A DNA stretch of 64,000 nt from the NCBI GenBank assembly GCA_902799875.1, contig CADCCH010000005.1, positions 65,384 to 129,383 on the forward strand, written 5' to 3'. Positions 34,847-43,352 of this stretch are shown here, one piece after another. A model generated the notes under the pieces. It did no database searches. It saw only the letters and a list, made by a program, of their open reading frames with translations, and was not told the DNA's origin. Origin of the DNA: an uncultured Bacteroidales bacterium. GTDB taxonomy: Bacteria > Bacteroidota > Bacteroidia > Bacteroidales > Paludibacteraceae. The position numbers and the translations under genes were made by a program. Every line of letters begins with the position of its first letter. The stretch's first letter is position 1.

Positions 34847-36114
34847 CCCTCAGACGCAAACAACAATTATGGTACATCCTGGCCGATCTCATCAGCAGTG
34901 AACTGGTGTGGATCTGTTTCTTGGGTTTCCGATGGATAGTGTACGACGGACGTGTATCATTATTGAATGATGTTCTCGTACCGGCATTCAGTTTCTGGTT
35001 GCCTTTATTGGTATACCCCCTCATCTGTCTAATGGTATATTACCTATCCGGTTATTACCTGCGTCCCTTCCAGAAACCGCTGTGGCGGGAGTTCCTGCGC
35101 ACGTTAGGCTCTGCAGCCCTTATATCGTTGTTCTTTTTCTTCATTATCATCATAGATGATGACGTAAATTCCTACAACCAATATCTGGTCTCACTGGCGG
35201 TGTTGTTCGGACTGCAGTTTACGCTCAGTTACATCCCGCGTCTGACCATCACCTTACTCACCCGTCGTCGCGGTGTGACGCGCTCCAAAGTGGTCCACTC
35301 CATGCAAGAAGCAAAGCAATTAGTGGCAGGGGCGCAAGACGAAGTAATCCTAGACTTACCGGATAACTACACCGATAGACAGTTATACGAACTCATCGCG
35401 CGCTTGTACCCGCTCTCGTGCGAAATAAGTATGGTCCCGCGCGTGTACGATATGCTTACCGGTGCCGCACGAATCGGTCAACTCGACCGACCGTCCCTTA
35501 TCCGCATCACCGAGTTTCACATGTCTGACTCCGAGTTATGTACCAAACGCGCGTTTGATATAGTAGCCTCCGGAGTTGGCCTTATCCTGACATCACCCCT
35601 TTTCGCTTTGATTGCGTTTCTGGTTAAATGCAGTTCCAAAGGTCCGGTTTTCTACGCTCAGGAACGCATCGGACAGTACGGCATTCCCTTCCGTATCTAT
35701 AAGTTCCGTACGATGATCAACCATGCTGAAGCAGATGGTGTACCGCATCTGACCCTGGACAACGATCCGCGTATCACATCCGTCGGACACTGGTTACGCA
35801 AATACCGCCTTGATGAACTGCCGCAGTTATGGAACATCCTCCGCGGCGATATGTCCATTGTCGGACCGAGACCTGAACGTGCCTATTTTATTGAGCAGAT
35901 TATGAAAGAGGCTCCTTACTACTGCCTCATCTACAAAGTGCGCCCGGGCTTGACCAGTTGGGGTCCCATCCGTGTCGGATACACGGATACCATGGAGAAA
36001 ATGATTGAGCGACTCAATGCCGACATCGTCTATATAGAGAATATGTCTCTACTGCTTGATCTTAAGATACTCTTCTTCACAGCAGGGGTCATTATTAAAG
36101 GAAAAGGAAAATAA
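34843..36114 (+). CDS. Undecaprenyl-phosphate sugar phosphotransferase (bacterial sugar transferase)
   Basis: A 423-residue priming enzyme for surface polysaccharide. Four N-terminal helices (residues 10-135) precede a cytoplasmic linker and the C-terminal WbaP/PglC-type catalytic domain: KRAFDIVASGVGLILTSPLF, KFRTM, RKYRLDELPQLWNILRGDMS and VGPRPER. The sugar is unknown. No other polysaccharide genes are adjacent, so this may be a housekeeping or orphan initiator. It is coupled to tsaC by a 4-nt overlap, and xseB follows after 2 nt. Confidence 0.92.
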   Translation: MTLRRKQQLWYILADLISSELVWICFLGFRWIVYDGRVSLLNDVLVPAFSFWLPLLVYPLICLMVYYLSGYYLRPFQKPLWREFLRTLGSAALISLFFFFIIIIDDDVNSYNQYLVSLAVLFGLQFTLSYIPRLTITLLTRRRGVTRSKVVHSMQEAKQLVAGAQDEVILDLPDNYTDRQLYELIARLYPLSCEISMVPRVYDMLTGAARIGQLDRPSLIRITEFHMSDSELCTKRAFDIVASGVGLILTSPLFALIAFLVKCSSKGPVFYAQERIGQYGIPFRIYKFRTMINHAEADGVPHLTLDNDPRITSVGHWLRKYRLDELPQLWNILRGDMSIVGPRPERAYFIEQIMKEAPYYCLIYKVRPGLTSWGPIRVGYTDTMEKMIERLNADIVYIENMSLLLDLKILFFTAGVIIKGKGK

Positions 36115-36116
36115 CC

Positions 36117-36281
36117 ATGACGTACGACGAAAAAATGGCCAAAGCGGAAGCCATCATTCAACAACTCGAATCCGCCGAAGCGCTCAGCATGGAGGCATAC
36201 AAAAAAGCGGCAGCCGAAGCTACCGCGTTGCTGAAGTCTTGCAAATCCGATATTGAAGGTATGCAAAAAGATTTATCTTAA
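36117..36281 (+). CDS. xseB: Exodeoxyribonuclease VII small subunit
   Basis: A 54-residue all-helical protein (TYDEKMAKAEAIIQQLES, AYKKAAAEATALLKSCK) matching the XseB pattern of a short antiparallel coiled coil that caps the large subunit. It is slightly shorter than usual. It ends the tsaC operon; xseA is not in the window. Confidence 0.85.
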   Translation: MTYDEKMAKAEAIIQQLESAEALSMEAYKKAAAEATALLKSCKSDIEGMQKDLS

Positions 36282-36403
36282 TCCACAATACTATTTTACT
36301 TTCATTCTCGTGACCATTTCGCGACCATTACGGACGTCACCGGTAGGTGTGAGATCGGATGTATCTCTGTCCTATCAGTTCGTTTATCACACTTTCGTAT
36401 CTA

Positions 36404-36880
36404 TCAAAAATGCAATGCCAGACCGACACCTGTCGGCGCAAGTTCAAAAGACCAATAAGCTTGCAGTGTTGGCATTTTTCCTGCATTATAAGCATCAACA
36501 GCTTCGTGCATTCTGTGATAACCTACCCCTAACATCGGAATGCTCGCGCAAGTAACTAATGTGCCGACAGAAGCCACTAATGCCCACAGAGGAAATATTT
36601 GGCTGACATGACCATTAGGAAACATCATTACAGCACTCACTGTAGTAATGGCGACACCGGTGCTCAGTAATCCCCATCCTCCCGAAGCCAAGTTGTAGCC
36701 TTTGTTGTATTGCGCATATAGTTCGGCATTATAGGGTTTAAGATAGTTGTTACGAAATGATGTAGAGGTGGAGTACGTTACACCATCTACAGTATACCGG
36801 TCCCCATGCCGTTCAATAACCTGTGCATGAGCGCAAAGAGTTATTGTTAATAGCAACAGAAATATACTGATCTTTTTCAT
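36404..36880 (-). CDS. Secreted or membrane-associated protein of unknown function (158 aa)
   Basis: Not recognised. A signal peptide (MKKISIFLLLLTITLCAHAQ) is followed by VIERHGDRYTVDGVTYSTST, a Tyr-rich segment and two hydrophobic spans (about residues 68-87 and 97-118), with a C-terminus WSFELAPTGVGLALHF that looks like a closing beta-strand. It lies 18 nt after the stop of the upstream gene and may share its transcript. No -33/-7 box of its own is seen. Confidence 0.7.
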   Translation of the reverse strand: MKKISIFLLLLTITLCAHAQVIERHGDRYTVDGVTYSTSTSFRNNYLKPYNAELYAQYNKGYNLASGGWGLLSTGVAITTVSAVMMFPNGHVSQIFPLWALVASVGTLVTCASIPMLGVGYHRMHEAVDAYNAGKMPTLQAYWSFELAPTGVGLALHF

Positions 36881-36898
36881 GATTTATTTAGTTTTGTC

Positions 36899-38143
36899 TT
36901 ATTGCACCTCTTGTCCTGTGACGGTATAAGTACGATTACCGCGGAGGATGAGGAGCTTTCCTTCACGGAAGATTTTGGTGGCGGAAAGGGAGGAGGAAAT
37001 ATTCTCTAATGCGGAATTTATCGGTGTCCAATCCGGACAATTGTTTCTAATTCCCAAGTAATCCGTGTCATACGAATAGAGGACATTCCCCTCATTATCT
37101 GCTGCACACAATGTGTGCTGAAACTGTAATTCCATACCTGTTGTATAGCAGGTTCTTCTTTGTGCCCATAAAATATACTCAGTGCCTATTCCTTCAACCC
37201 ATTCAATAGTATTGCCATATTCTTCGTTCTGGACTAAAATATGTTTTCTGCCGTCTACGGTTTGTACATTCATTACCAGCCATCCAGGAGTAATAGTTCT
37301 GTCCGGATCGAGTTCTGCAATTTCTTCACAGGATTTATCGTAAAAACCGGCATAGGCGTATACCGTATCACCCTGTTTGACATCAAAATCGTAAAGCAGA
37401 TATTCTTTGTTTGAACCCCATGGGACATAATACACCTGTTGTCTGTTTTCCGATTGGCGGATAGCTCCCCTATACGCATTAGCTATATTCTCATATTCAT
37501 GGGTATAGAGTATTTGACGGTATTGCTTGCCATCTATAACCGTATCACTCACCATATTATATGTTAAATTTGTAATAAGAGGAGTGTATTCCTCATACGG
37601 GTATGCGTGATAATATCGAAAACCGTACCACGTGGAGGCCTGAGCCTGCTCATTATTCTGTTTTGTTCCCACACCATATATATCCACAGCGAAATCTTGC
37701 GTTCCTATAATCCGAAGATGTACATATAATTTTCCATCCAGTAAAACCAATTTGCTGCCATAGACTCCATCTTGGGAACCATAGGGATTGTCGACTTGTT
37801 GATTAGATATGTTTATAACAGAATGATTACAATCATCCAAAGAAATACTATATCCTTCTATTTCGATTATCCCTTGACCATTCGGCGATGTCTCCACAAG
37901 AGCCACGTGGTCGATTATATGGGAGGTTTGATAAATCTCCTCTTGTGGCATATATTCTATTTGTTGCCACTCGTCCAAATACCACTCACCGCTCCATTCT
38001 ATAGGAGATATTTCTACGGGAATCGTATTATTGACAACTTTCAGAATAGTATTGATACATTGCATCGTATCACAATTATTTGCGAATACAGTGCCTACTC
38101 CAAGCAAAATATTGCAATATATAAAAACGATATTCCTCTTCAT
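36899..38143 (-). CDS. Secreted protein with a sorting-domain-like C-terminus (T9SS candidate)
   Basis: A 414-residue exported protein of unknown activity. The signal peptide is MKRNIVFIYCNILLGVGTVF from ATG 38143. The body is beta-rich with paired cysteines. The last 35 residues (KIFREGKLLILRGNRTYTVT, ending GQEVQ) resemble the short type A sorting tails of type IX secretion cargo, including the GKLLI and TYTVTGQ elements. Surface export by T9SS is inferred from this tail and from porX in the window. A TACTTTTG box lies 31 nt upstream. Confidence 0.7.
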   Translation of the reverse strand: MKRNIVFIYCNILLGVGTVFANNCDTMQCINTILKVVNNTIPVEISPIEWSGEWYLDEWQQIEYMPQEEIYQTSHIIDHVALVETSPNGQGIIEIEGYSISLDDCNHSVINISNQQVDNPYGSQDGVYGSKLVLLDGKLYVHLRIIGTQDFAVDIYGVGTKQNNEQAQASTWYGFRYYHAYPYEEYTPLITNLTYNMVSDTVIDGKQYRQILYTHEYENIANAYRGAIRQSENRQQVYYVPWGSNKEYLLYDFDVKQGDTVYAYAGFYDKSCEEIAELDPDRTITPGWLVMNVQTVDGRKHILVQNEEYGNTIEWVEGIGTEYILWAQRRTCYTTGMELQFQHTLCAADNEGNVLYSYDTDYLGIRNNCPDWTPINSALENISSSLSATKIFREGKLLILRGNRTYTVTGQEVQ

Positions 38144-38174
38144 AATTCTGTAGAATTTCAAATAAAATCCGCTA

Positions 38175-38182
38175 CAAAAGTA
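38175..38182 (-). promoter_or_regulatory. Possible -7 box for the secreted protein gene
   Basis: Minus strand TACTTTTG 31 nt upstream of ATG 38143; a TTG lies 24 nt further upstream, longer than the usual 19-20 nt. Confidence 0.45.
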
Positions 38183-38184
38183 CC

Positions 38185-38774
38185 CTATTTTATGGTTATT
38201 GAGGGCCAATCACCATTCAAGAAGGGATTATAGATACTATGCTCTTCTTTGCCGTGGATGGCGATTACCCGATCCGGATAATGGCGTTTCAGCGTATCTA
38301 TAGCCTGGGTGATTGTGCATGGCGGCTGTTGTTTATAGACCGTATCGCCATTGACAATTTTATAACTTGGCCAATAAAACTCTCTCCAGAAATAGGTAAT
38401 TCCGTTTATTTTTATAGAAGTACTTGTCAACAATACATAACACTCGCCATTCTCTGTAATACGCCGTACATGCAAATTATGTAATTCCTCGTCATAAGTA
38501 ACAGATTTATCATATTTTTCCGGACCATACCAATCTACACGGTAATCCATTTTACGAGCATCAGGAGGCGATATAGGAGGTAATATATATTCTTAATCCC
38601 TTTTGTATTATACATCCTTACATATATCGAGTCCATTGGGGCATAGATAAAGGCATCCCTATTGGTATTTATGTGGTGTTCATGCGGGCAACCTTGAAAA
38701 ACAAGACACAATGATAGCAAGCATATGCTACTTAACCAATTGCAACTCTTTGTACAGATTTCTTGCCTTGTCAT
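38185..38774 (-). pseudogene. Frameshifted lipoprotein, decayed copy of the gene at 38968-39576
   Basis: Two frames together give a second copy of the intact lipoprotein. The 5' part reads KSCNWLSSICL...FQGCPHEHHINTNRDAFIY and stops after YNTKGIKNIYY; the 3' part resumes as LPPISPPDARKMDYRVDWYG and continues through VTYDEELHNLHVRRITENGE to PSITIK. The frame changes at an ATATAT run near 38585: removing two bases there restores KNI-LPP. It could be slippage in a short AT repeat rather than irreversible decay. Confidence 0.8.
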
Positions 38775-38786
38775 AGGTACGTGTTT

Positions 38787-38930
38787 TTAGTTTTGACTTT
38801 GGATACAATAATAGAACTCACACTTTTTGTAGCCTCTCCAATAGGGTTTATAACTATTACTTTTTATCTTATAACCATTATCTGTAACTAAAAAGTAAAG
38901 ATCTTTTTTCTTGATGGGATTTCTTTGATT
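38787..38930 (-). pseudogene. Remnant of the peptidase C-terminus
   Basis: About 45 codons ending at TAA 38787-38789 read NPIKKKDLYFLVTDNGYKI then SYKPYWRGYKKCEFYYCI, nearly the last 45 residues of the intact cysteine peptidase. An in-frame TAA closes the frame upstream, and there is no start. Nucleotide similarity to 39582-39715 is obvious by eye. Confidence 0.85.
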
Positions 38931-38967
38931 TGTAAATTAGATTTCTTTTTCATAACAAACGACAATT

Positions 38968-39576
38968 TTACTTAATCGTTATGGAAGGGGCAGCACTGCC
39001 ACTTGCAATACTGCTATAAATGCTCTTTTCTTCTTTGCCATCAATTGATATGACATAGTCCGGATAATACTTTTTCAGCGAATCTATCGCTTGAGCAATA
39101 GAACATGGTGGTTGTTCCTTGTAAATAGTATCGCCATTAATAATTTCTATCTGGGGTGAATAAAATTCAGACCATATATAGTCTGTTCCATTAATTTTTA
39201 CTCTCATGTCTAACAACACATAGCAATCTCCGTTCTCTGTAATACGCCGTACATGCAAGTTGTGCAGTTCCTCATCATAAGTCAGGGAGTTGTCATATTC
39301 AAATTCATATTTCTCTGGACAGTACCAATATACATAATGATTTACGCCAGGTGCGTTAGGTGGCAAATTTCCTTCTTCCTTATAATAGATTCCCTTGGTA
39401 TGATAGCGCCTGATATATGTCGTATCTAATGGCGTATATATGAAAGCTTCTTTATTACTTTCTATATGGTGACTATGGGGACACCCCTGTAATACGAAAC
39501 TAACAACGATAAGGCACAATCCACCTACCAAATTGCAACTCTCTTTTAAAATGTTTCTTTCGCTCATAGTTGTCAT
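38968..39576 (-). CDS. Lipoprotein of unknown function paired with the cysteine peptidase
   Basis: A 202-residue lipoprotein with a lipobox ending VLQGC and an adjacent CPHSHH motif that could bind metal. Further segments are YTPLDTTYIRRYHTKGI, YDEELHNLHVRRITENGDCY and GDTIYKEQPPC. It starts at ATG 39576, six bases after the peptidase stop (an alternative is ATG 39567). I recognise no family. C10 peptidases in Bacteroides are often followed by inhibitor genes, so an inhibitor or folding partner is one possibility, unproven. Confidence 0.7.
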   Translation of the reverse strand: MTTMSERNILKESCNLVGGLCLIVVSFVLQGCPHSHHIESNKEAFIYTPLDTTYIRRYHTKGIYYKEEGNLPPNAPGVNHYVYWYCPEKYEFEYDNSLTYDEELHNLHVRRITENGDCYVLLDMRVKINGTDYIWSEFYSPQIEIINGDTIYKEQPPCSIAQAIDSLKKYYPDYVISIDGKEEKSIYSSIASGSAAPSITIK

Positions 39577-39581
39577 TTTTT

Positions 39582-41162
39582 TTAGTTCTGATTCACGATA
39601 CAATAATAGTACTCACACTTTTTGTAGCCTCTCCAATAGGGTTTATAACTATTATTACCTATCTTATAACCATTGTCAGTAACTAAAAAGTAAAGATTCT
39701 TCTTTTTGATTGGACCGCCTGCCGTTGAGGATATGCCGCCAAAGCCATAAGCAACGAGATAATGTTCCCAATTTGTAAATAACAGCATTACCGGAAGATC
39801 GTGCTGTATGTATTCGGTTGCTTGGGTGGCTGTTACATCATTAGAAATAGTATATGCATTATTCGTTGCGGCTGTAAATGCACCTCTCAACCTACAGGGT
39901 AGCAATGCAAACTCCCAACTTCCTTGCCACTTAACCGGAATACAATTCCTAAAAAAATTAAATGTCAAACCATAATCGACTACTAAACTCGTATCAAGAT
40001 ATGTATGCATTACATCATTGAAATATATCCAATGAAGATTATCTAAATTATCTAAACGAAAATCATAGAAACTATGCTGGTTTACAGTGCGAAAATGATA
40101 ATTAGTTTGGTCTCCGTGCAAAGGTAAAGGATGTCCATTTTGCGGAGGATATGTATTATATAAACCTCGATATATCCATGCTAATCCAGAAGGACCGCAG
40201 GCGCACTTCCAACGAGTCCTTTGTATCGGAGCAGTACGATAGGGTTTTGCCGTATAATCACGGCAATATTCATTCGTTCCCAAATAATGCTTTAGACTTT
40301 CAATAAAAGGATTATCATCTTGTGAGTAGGAGGGAGGGGCCACACAAGGAAGATCTAAATTCAAAGTTTCGGTTACTTCATTGATTGCATATCTTGCAGT
40401 TGTCCAATAAATTTCCGTTTCCAACTCCTCTTCCGCATCCGGAGTGTTTGGATGATTATGTAATCTTGCCAGATCTGCCAACTGGTCAGCGTCTGCCTGA
40501 GCCTCAACCTGATGCCAATAATCATTCATATCTACATCGTTGAATGCAAACTCACCATCATAACCATCTACGGGTCGAAACATAGTTCCATTATAAAAGA
40601 CTCTATGAGGATATTGACCAATATAATACTCATATTCTGTATGCGAATAAGGCAGAACATACGGAAACATATAGGCTATTGCACGGGGCACCTCACGTTT
40701 TGCATGAACCGTAATCGTACTTGTAATCTCATTATGTTCTATCAGACCAAATTCATAATACTTGACATGCCTACTATAATCCAAAATCACACGAGGGTAG
40801 GTGGTCAAAGACCATGTCGTATCAATAACATGGTAATCCAAATGATATTCCCGACCTCCTTCGAAATAGGCTTCCCCATTACGCAGACTATTAAGCAACT
40901 GATATCCTCCATTCGAGAGTTCGTAAGATGCAACTAATCTCGCATCAAATGGGCAAATTATTCCAGGATCGTCATGTATATAGTTGTCTATCATCATCCG
41001 ATCAGTACATGGAAAATTCTCATTATTCATTATAACCATTTTTCGTATATTGGGTTTGTTCGATGAAGATTCCATAGTATCCGTTTCTTGCGCTTTTTCA
41101 CATGCGCTTAATCCTACGATCGTTATCAGAACATAGAATAATTTTTGCAATTTGTTTGTCAT
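39582..41162 (-). CDS. Papain-like cysteine peptidase lipoprotein (C10/C39-like, divergent)
   Basis: A 526-residue lipoprotein: signal peptide ending IVGLSAC with lipid Cys. Residues 25 to about 310 are a beta-rich N-terminal region that could act as propeptide. The catalytic domain starts at RTRWKCACGPSGLAWIYRGL (candidate nucleophile Cys at CGPSG), the candidate His is in TNWEHYLVAYGFGG, and the third polar residue would be Asp/Asn in LVTDNGYK, before a Trp-rich YKPYWRGYKKCEYYY tail. The pattern fits papain-fold peptidases; exact family is uncertain. The 3' end is duplicated downstream. Confidence 0.72.
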   Translation of the reverse strand: MTNKLQKLFYVLITIVGLSACEKAQETDTMESSSNKPNIRKMVIMNNENFPCTDRMMIDNYIHDDPGIICPFDARLVASYELSNGGYQLLNSLRNGEAYFEGGREYHLDYHVIDTTWSLTTYPRVILDYSRHVKYYEFGLIEHNEITSTITVHAKREVPRAIAYMFPYVLPYSHTEYEYYIGQYPHRVFYNGTMFRPVDGYDGEFAFNDVDMNDYWHQVEAQADADQLADLARLHNHPNTPDAEEELETEIYWTTARYAINEVTETLNLDLPCVAPPSYSQDDNPFIESLKHYLGTNEYCRDYTAKPYRTAPIQRTRWKCACGPSGLAWIYRGLYNTYPPQNGHPLPLHGDQTNYHFRTVNQHSFYDFRLDNLDNLHWIYFNDVMHTYLDTSLVVDYGLTFNFFRNCIPVKWQGSWEFALLPCRLRGAFTAATNNAYTISNDVTATQATEYIQHDLPVMLLFTNWEHYLVAYGFGGISSTAGGPIKKKNLYFLVTDNGYKIGNNSYKPYWRGYKKCEYYYCIVNQN

Positions 41163-41203
41163 ATCAATAAGGTTTATTTGTGATAAACTCTTATTTGATG
41201 GTG

Positions 41204-41235
41204 CAAAGATACAAAAAACTTTGCAAACCACCAAA
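41204..41235 (-). promoter_or_regulatory. Promoter of the peptidase-lipoprotein pair
   Basis: Minus strand TTTG (41232-41235), 20 nt, TATCTTTG (41204-41211); start codon 41 nt downstream. Confidence 0.8.
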
Positions 41236-41255
41236 TAAATCTGTAAATTTTTATT

Positions 41256-41651
41256 TTATTGTACTATAAATTGTCCGACGAGGGCACCGCCGGCGGTGTT
41301 GATATGGAGCACATATATGCCAGAATTGGAGATCTGCTCAGATAGAGAGTTCGTGAATTGTTGGTTGAGCACAATACTTCCTGTCTGGGCATTTACTACG
41401 GTTGCCTGAGCCGAGGGAATAGCCGCATCCTGTTTCAGGACGGACAGCGCGTTACCATTAATCGTTGCACGGAAACTTCGTGGACGAGGAGGCTCCGTGG
41501 GTGTTTGAATAGGATCATCCAACGGATCATCTCCAGGAAGCGGTTGCATACTAATCACTTCCATTAACTGAATTTCTACTTCTTCTGCGTGTAACACGCA
41601 TGGTATTGTAAAGAGTACGCCCAATACCAAAGCAATAAATGTTTTCTTCAT
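41256..41651 (-). CDS. Small secreted DUF3244-like protein
   Basis: A 131-residue exported protein (signal MKKTFIALVLGVLFTIPCVL). After a Pro-rich linker it has a short beta-sandwich ending SGIYVLHINTAGGALVGQFI, the pattern of DUF3244 and of T9SS-type C-terminal domains. Function unknown; likely periplasmic or surface exposed. An ATG at 41657 is also possible. It lies upstream of the peptidase operon but each has its own promoter. Confidence 0.72.
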   Translation of the reverse strand: MKKTFIALVLGVLFTIPCVLHAEEVEIQLMEVISMQPLPGDDPLDDPIQTPTEPPRPRSFRATINGNALSVLKQDAAIPSAQATVVNAQTGSIVLNQQFTNSLSEQISNSGIYVLHINTAGGALVGQFIVQ

Positions 41652-41705
41652 ACACATATAAATTTAATTAAAAAAAGCAACGTCGAACATTCTCGTTTGA
41701 CGCTG

Positions 41706-41737
41706 CAAAATTACTACAAATATGTAACTTGACCAAA
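41706..41737 (-). promoter_or_regulatory. Promoter of the DUF3244-like gene
   Basis: Minus strand TTTG (41734-41737), 20 nt, TAATTTTG (41706-41713). Confidence 0.8.
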
Positions 41738-41791
41738 TAAAAATGTGGGAAATTCAAGAAACGTAAATCGCTATAATCTAACTGATTAAGA

Positions 41792-41812
41792 AAAAATCAA
41801 TGTGGGATTTTT
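41792..41812 (-). terminator. Probable terminator of the TPR regulator gene
   Basis: Read on the minus strand, AAAAATC and GATTTTT form a 7-bp stem around CCACATT and continue into TCTT, just after the stop codon. The stem is AT-rich and weak. Confidence 0.45.
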
Positions 41813-41820
41813 AAAGTCTA

Positions 41821-43236
41821 TTACGAATTTATTGCTAATTTAATAAGATGATCTCTCAGATTTTTGCCGGTTGTCCCTAATAATTTAGCTGTGTGGTCTT
41901 TCAGTTTTCCAATGCTGTTTAATGCATAAGGAAGGATATCTGATATTTTTTTTCTATTCATATCCAATAATACCAAAACACATAATCTTAATTCTTTTTC
42001 TGTCAATACCTGTTTTTGCCGAAGTTTGGATGCCAGCATATAGAATTGTTGGTCAACAATATGGCACATTTTATCATAATCACTCCAAAATAAATCCTTT
42101 CTAAGGTCATTTGAACCGGCGTACAATGCACAATTGAATTCTACCTGTAATCGTTTTTGCGCTATAGTCTCATTGCTTTTCCTTTCCAATTCATATATTT
42201 GCTGCGAAAGCAATTTATGGTGGCGATGCTTTCTTGTAACATAGAGATACAAACATGTCCCTATCAAAAGTATTGTCAGACATACTGCATACAACCATGT
42301 CATATTGGGTTTTCTAACAAGATCCTGTTTTAACAATTGTACTGCCTGTGACAGTTTTCCTTGTCGTATTTTCAAAATCTTTTGTACATCTGCCCTGTCT
42401 GCTGCAAGTTGGCGAACTGCCTCTATACTTTTAGTATCATCATCATTAGTAAGAATAAACAGAGCGTTGTGAATATCAGATTTATTCTGCGATTGCTGAA
42501 GAATCAAATTCGCATAATATGTTGCAGAATCTCTTATCTCAAGATATGAATATGCTTGTGCTAATTGCATTGAGGTTTGCAGTAAATGAGGATTATACAG
42601 CTTGGAAGTATGCGCACACAATATGGTAGAATCATATTGCGCATCTCTAAGGTATACTTCTGCCTGAACCAGCAAACCATATGCAATCAACAAACTATCA
42701 TTAAACTTTGTTTCGTCTGTTAGATGTAAGAGGGCAAAACTACTATCTTTCTTCCCTTGTACTGCCTTTTCTAACGCCATGTCATTCAAACAATAATAGT
42801 ACGATAGTGTATCGTCATCCGCCAAGTATTCATTAGCCGAACGCTCAAACATATCGTATGACAACTCATAATCACCGGCACGATGACAAATATCTCCCAT
42901 GTTATTATACACGCGCCCGAGGATATGGTAATCGCGCGTGCGGGAATGGGTGGCGTCGATGAAGACCTGCATGGCGGCAACAGGATCGTCGTTGGCTCGA
43001 AGCAACTTGCCATAGTGATAGCAGGCATGCGCATATGCATCGGAATAGAAAGTGCGCCACACACGGAGCGTACTGTATGTACGTGCAAGTTGTGTACTGT
43101 CATCATACATCTGACCTTGTTGCCACAGACTATCTGCCTCTTCGACTACACTCAGCGTTTCATGCAACGACCGAAACGAACAGCCGGTTAAAAGACACAG
43201 GCTCAACAGCATCCATATGTATCGACGAATAAACAT
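41821..43236 (-). CDS. TPR-containing membrane-bound regulator with a LuxR-like C-terminus
   Basis: A 471-residue lipoprotein-like protein: signal MFIRRYIWMLLSLCLLTGC, then TPR-like helical repeats (about residues 30-290), a membrane helix at about 312-332 (WLYAVCLTILLIGTCLYLYV), a coiled coil, and a C-terminal helix-turn-helix-like segment (LTEKELRLCVLVLLDMNRKK, ALNSIGKLKDHTAKLLGTTG). The layout is that of Bacteroidales single-chain sensor-regulators. Whether it binds DNA from the membrane is unproven. ATG 43236 was chosen because it begins the signal peptide. Confidence 0.75.
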   Translation of the reverse strand: MFIRRYIWMLLSLCLLTGCSFRSLHETLSVVEEADSLWQQGQMYDDSTQLARTYSTLRVWRTFYSDAYAHACYHYGKLLRANDDPVAAMQVFIDATHSRTRDYHILGRVYNNMGDICHRAGDYELSYDMFERSANEYLADDDTLSYYYCLNDMALEKAVQGKKDSSFALLHLTDETKFNDSLLIAYGLLVQAEVYLRDAQYDSTILCAHTSKLYNPHLLQTSMQLAQAYSYLEIRDSATYYANLILQQSQNKSDIHNALFILTNDDDTKSIEAVRQLAADRADVQKILKIRQGKLSQAVQLLKQDLVRKPNMTWLYAVCLTILLIGTCLYLYVTRKHRHHKLLSQQIYELERKSNETIAQKRLQVEFNCALYAGSNDLRKDLFWSDYDKMCHIVDQQFYMLASKLRQKQVLTEKELRLCVLVLLDMNRKKISDILPYALNSIGKLKDHTAKLLGTTGKNLRDHLIKLAINS

Positions 43237-43261
43237 TTTTGTATTAAAGGAACTTGCTCGT

Positions 43262-43306
43262 GTTGTTCTCAGGTCGTTCTTAGGTCGTTCTCGGGACGTG
43301 GTCCCG
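43262..43306. repeat. Three 11-bp direct repeats plus a hairpin before the TPR regulator
   Basis: GTTGTTCTCAG, GTCGTTCTTAG and GTCGTTCTCGG follow each other at exactly 11 bp (43262-43294). They run into the inverted repeat CGGGAC-GTG-GTCCCG (43292-43306). The block fills half of the 116-bp gap between clc and the regulator; no TAnnTTTG box is visible in the gap. Confidence 0.65.
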
Positions 43307-43352
43307 TGATGGTCGCGTTCTTGATACGGTATACCCAGGCTATCATACCTTA

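Noticed and set aside
43262..43306. CRISPR-like short repeats
   Set aside because: The 11-bp repeats are contiguous without spacers and no cas genes occur in the window. No CRISPR array was seen anywhere.
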